15,324 bases of DNA from Bacteroidaceae bacterium (GTDB taxonomy: Bacteria > Bacteroidota > Bacteroidia > Bacteroidales > Bacteroidaceae), in the NCBI GenBank assembly GCA_900765575.1, contig CAAFRW010000296.1, positions 1 to 15,324 on the forward strand. Direction: 5' to 3'. The translations under genes and the position numbers were made by a program. Shown here piece after piece: positions 15,261 to 15,324 of the stretch; positions within the stretch are counted from its first letter, which is position 1; each line of letters starts with the position of its first letter. Below the pieces are notes generated by a model, which saw only the letters and a program-made list of their open reading frames with translations, was not told where the DNA came from and did no database searches.

Positions 15261-15324
15261 ACTTGTGTTTTGTTTTTAGGATTAATTAGATTTAAGGACT
15301 TAATGTCTTTATGGGAGACAAATA
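15261..15324 (-). promoter_or_regulatory. Upstream leader of the SusC gene (partial, promoter not resolved)
   Basis: Only 64 nt upstream of the SusC start lie in the window. They are A/T-rich and there is no Shine-Dalgarno-like sequence, as is usual in Bacteroidota. A TTTG at 15322-15319 has no matching TAnnTTTG about 20 nt downstream. The promoter is thus probably at or beyond the window edge. Confidence 0.35.

Noticed and set aside
1..15324. Insertion sequences, tRNA or rRNA genes
   Set aside because: I found no transposase motifs, terminal inverted repeats with target duplications, or tRNA/rRNA-like segments in the gaps between genes.

Overview
The window looks like part of a pectin (mainly homogalacturonan) polysaccharide utilisation locus from a gut-type Bacteroidota, most likely Bacteroides or Phocaeicola. 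The evidence is a SusC-like/SusD-like pair with the standard family signatures, promoters of the Bacteroides type (TTTG, about 20 nt, TAnnTTTG), and a set of exported pectinases. The species cannot be named from the sequence. Every gene I accept is on the minus strand, so transcription runs from position 15324 towards 1.

Layout in the direction of transcription: a SusC-like TonB-dependent outer-membrane transporter (15260-12015) and its SusD-like surface lipoprotein (11988-9703), 26 nt apart; a gene-free stretch of about 620 nt (9086-9702) with alternative RNA hairpins, a 23-nt tandem-repeat array and a probable promoter; a 1008-residue three-domain exported protein (9085-6059) with an FGE/sulfatase-modifying-factor-like domain, a BNR sialidase-like propeller and a PL10 pectate lyase domain; a short gap with a very good promoter; a second, divergent PL10-type protein (5929-4307); a CE12-CE8 esterase fusion (4317-2593) that overlaps the preceding gene by 11 nt; a 329-nt gap with a 37-nt inverted repeat; and a PL1 pectate lyase (2263 to beyond position 1) whose C-terminus lies outside the window.

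Inferred cooperation: the esterase fusion removes methyl and acetyl groups from pectin, the PL10 and PL1 lyases cut the exposed polygalacturonate by beta-elimination, SusD captures the oligosaccharides at the cell surface and SusC imports them. No regulator (HTCS, SusR-like or ECF sigma/anti-sigma), GH28, GH105 or unsaturated-uronate metabolism gene is in the window. These would be expected nearby.

The most notable signals beyond routine annotation are: a run of nine G at codons 8-11 of the SusC gene, where one base gained or lost stops translation at once, which suggests phase variation of the transporter; the three-domain lyase, whose FGE-like domain lacks the catalytic cysteines; the 23-nt tandem array; and mutually exclusive hairpins between the transporter genes and the enzyme genes.
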